Below are positions 63,884 through 64,000 of a DNA stretch of 64,000 bases, one piece after another; position 1 is the stretch's first letter, and every line of letters starts with the position of its first letter. The notes under the pieces were generated by a model. The model worked only from the letters and a program-made list of their open reading frames with translations. It searched no databases and was not told where the DNA came from. The position numbers and the translations under genes are program-made. The DNA lies in assembly GCA_050331455.1 (NCBI GenBank), contig JBHJGV010000023.1:1-64000 (forward strand). The letters are read 5' to 3'. The DNA is from CAYUYV01 sp050331455. Lineage in GTDB: Bacteria > Pseudomonadota > Alphaproteobacteria > JAJFIK01.

Positions 63884-64000
63884 GGCCCATCCGCCAGACG
63901 CAGGGTCCGCAGGGTAACCGCCCGGGGGTCCCCATCCCGGTCCGGACCCAGGAAGACCGTGACTTCCACGGTGAACGCGCGCAAACCGGCCGGACCGGCG
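63880..64000 (-). CDS. gspI: type II secretion minor pseudopilin GspI, C-terminal fragment
   Basis: Only the last 39 codons are in the window; the gene continues past the right edge. The residues (FTVEVTVFLGPD, then AVTLRTLRLADGP before the stop) match the C-terminal strands of GspI. The stop overlaps the gspJ start by ATGA. Call rests on position and this short match. Confidence 0.65.
   Translation of the reverse strand, partial: AGPAGLRAFTVEVTVFLGPDRDGDPRAVTLRTLRLADGP

Overview
This 64 kb window is G+C-rich (roughly two thirds by eye) chromosomal DNA, densely packed with short intergenic gaps and several 4-nt start/stop overlaps. The gene set suggests an aerobic alphaproteobacterium: ParE, an MntR-type DtxR regulator, CobS/CobT, a paired pimeloyl-type acyl-CoA dehydrogenase, a CHASE2 adenylate cyclase, a TonB-dependent receptor of an alphaproteobacterial type and a type II secretion (T2SS) cluster. 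The order or family cannot be fixed from the sequence alone. I see no rRNA, tRNA, CRISPR array, prophage or insertion sequence, so this is mostly core and metabolic DNA.

Layout. 1-9.5 kb: glycerate kinase, a P2-type cation ATPase, two uncharacterised proteins (one long and disordered), then a minus-strand block of methyltransferase, lipoprotein alpha/beta hydrolase, uracil-DNA-glycosylase-like protein and DUF3253 protein. 9.5-10.4 kb holds no intact gene but carries what looks like a decayed minus-strand gene. 10.4-19.9 kb: acyl-CoA dehydrogenase, Tet-like MFS exporter, an orphan hypothetical, hotdog thioesterase plus luciferase-like oxidoreductase, an epimerase, a small membrane protein, a CNT nucleoside transporter, a 33-residue membrane peptide with its own terminator, and an SDR. 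19.9-28.7 kb: ProW/ProV transporter genes without a binding protein, two acyl-CoA dehydrogenases in tandem, an AlgE-like outer-membrane protein divergent from a cysteine-containing ArsR regulator, and divergent cobT/cobS.

28.9-39.3 kb: small lipoprotein, mntR, metallophosphoesterase, Nudix hydrolase, a metallo-beta-lactamase-fold protein that has lost its zinc-binding motif, GST, RhlE-type helicase, parE and an old-yellow-enzyme family protein. 39.4-52.2 kb: sulfotransferase-like protein, an enlarged PQQ dehydrogenase, a CHASE2 adenylate cyclase divergent from a FecR-like exported protein, a DUF6491-like protein, threonine ammonia-lyase, ThiO-like oxidase, Na+/Ca2+ exchanger and a fourth acyl-CoA dehydrogenase. 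52.3-57.3 kb: a minus-strand run of TonB receptor, histidine kinase, response regulator and acetyltransferase. 57.5-64 kb: T2SS genes.

The T2SS genes run gspI (partial), gspJ, gspL, gspM, gspC/N-like, gspD on the minus strand. gspK is missing from its usual J-K-L slot and sits alone at the far end on the opposite strand. No gene set here looks like a wholly new multi-gene system. The observations I would follow first are the zinc-site-less MBL protein, the displaced gspK with its lipidated secretin, a 17-bp-arm inverted repeat beside gspK, the 33-residue membrane peptide, the cyclase/FecR-like pair, and the two large low-complexity insertions in the PQQ dehydrogenase.
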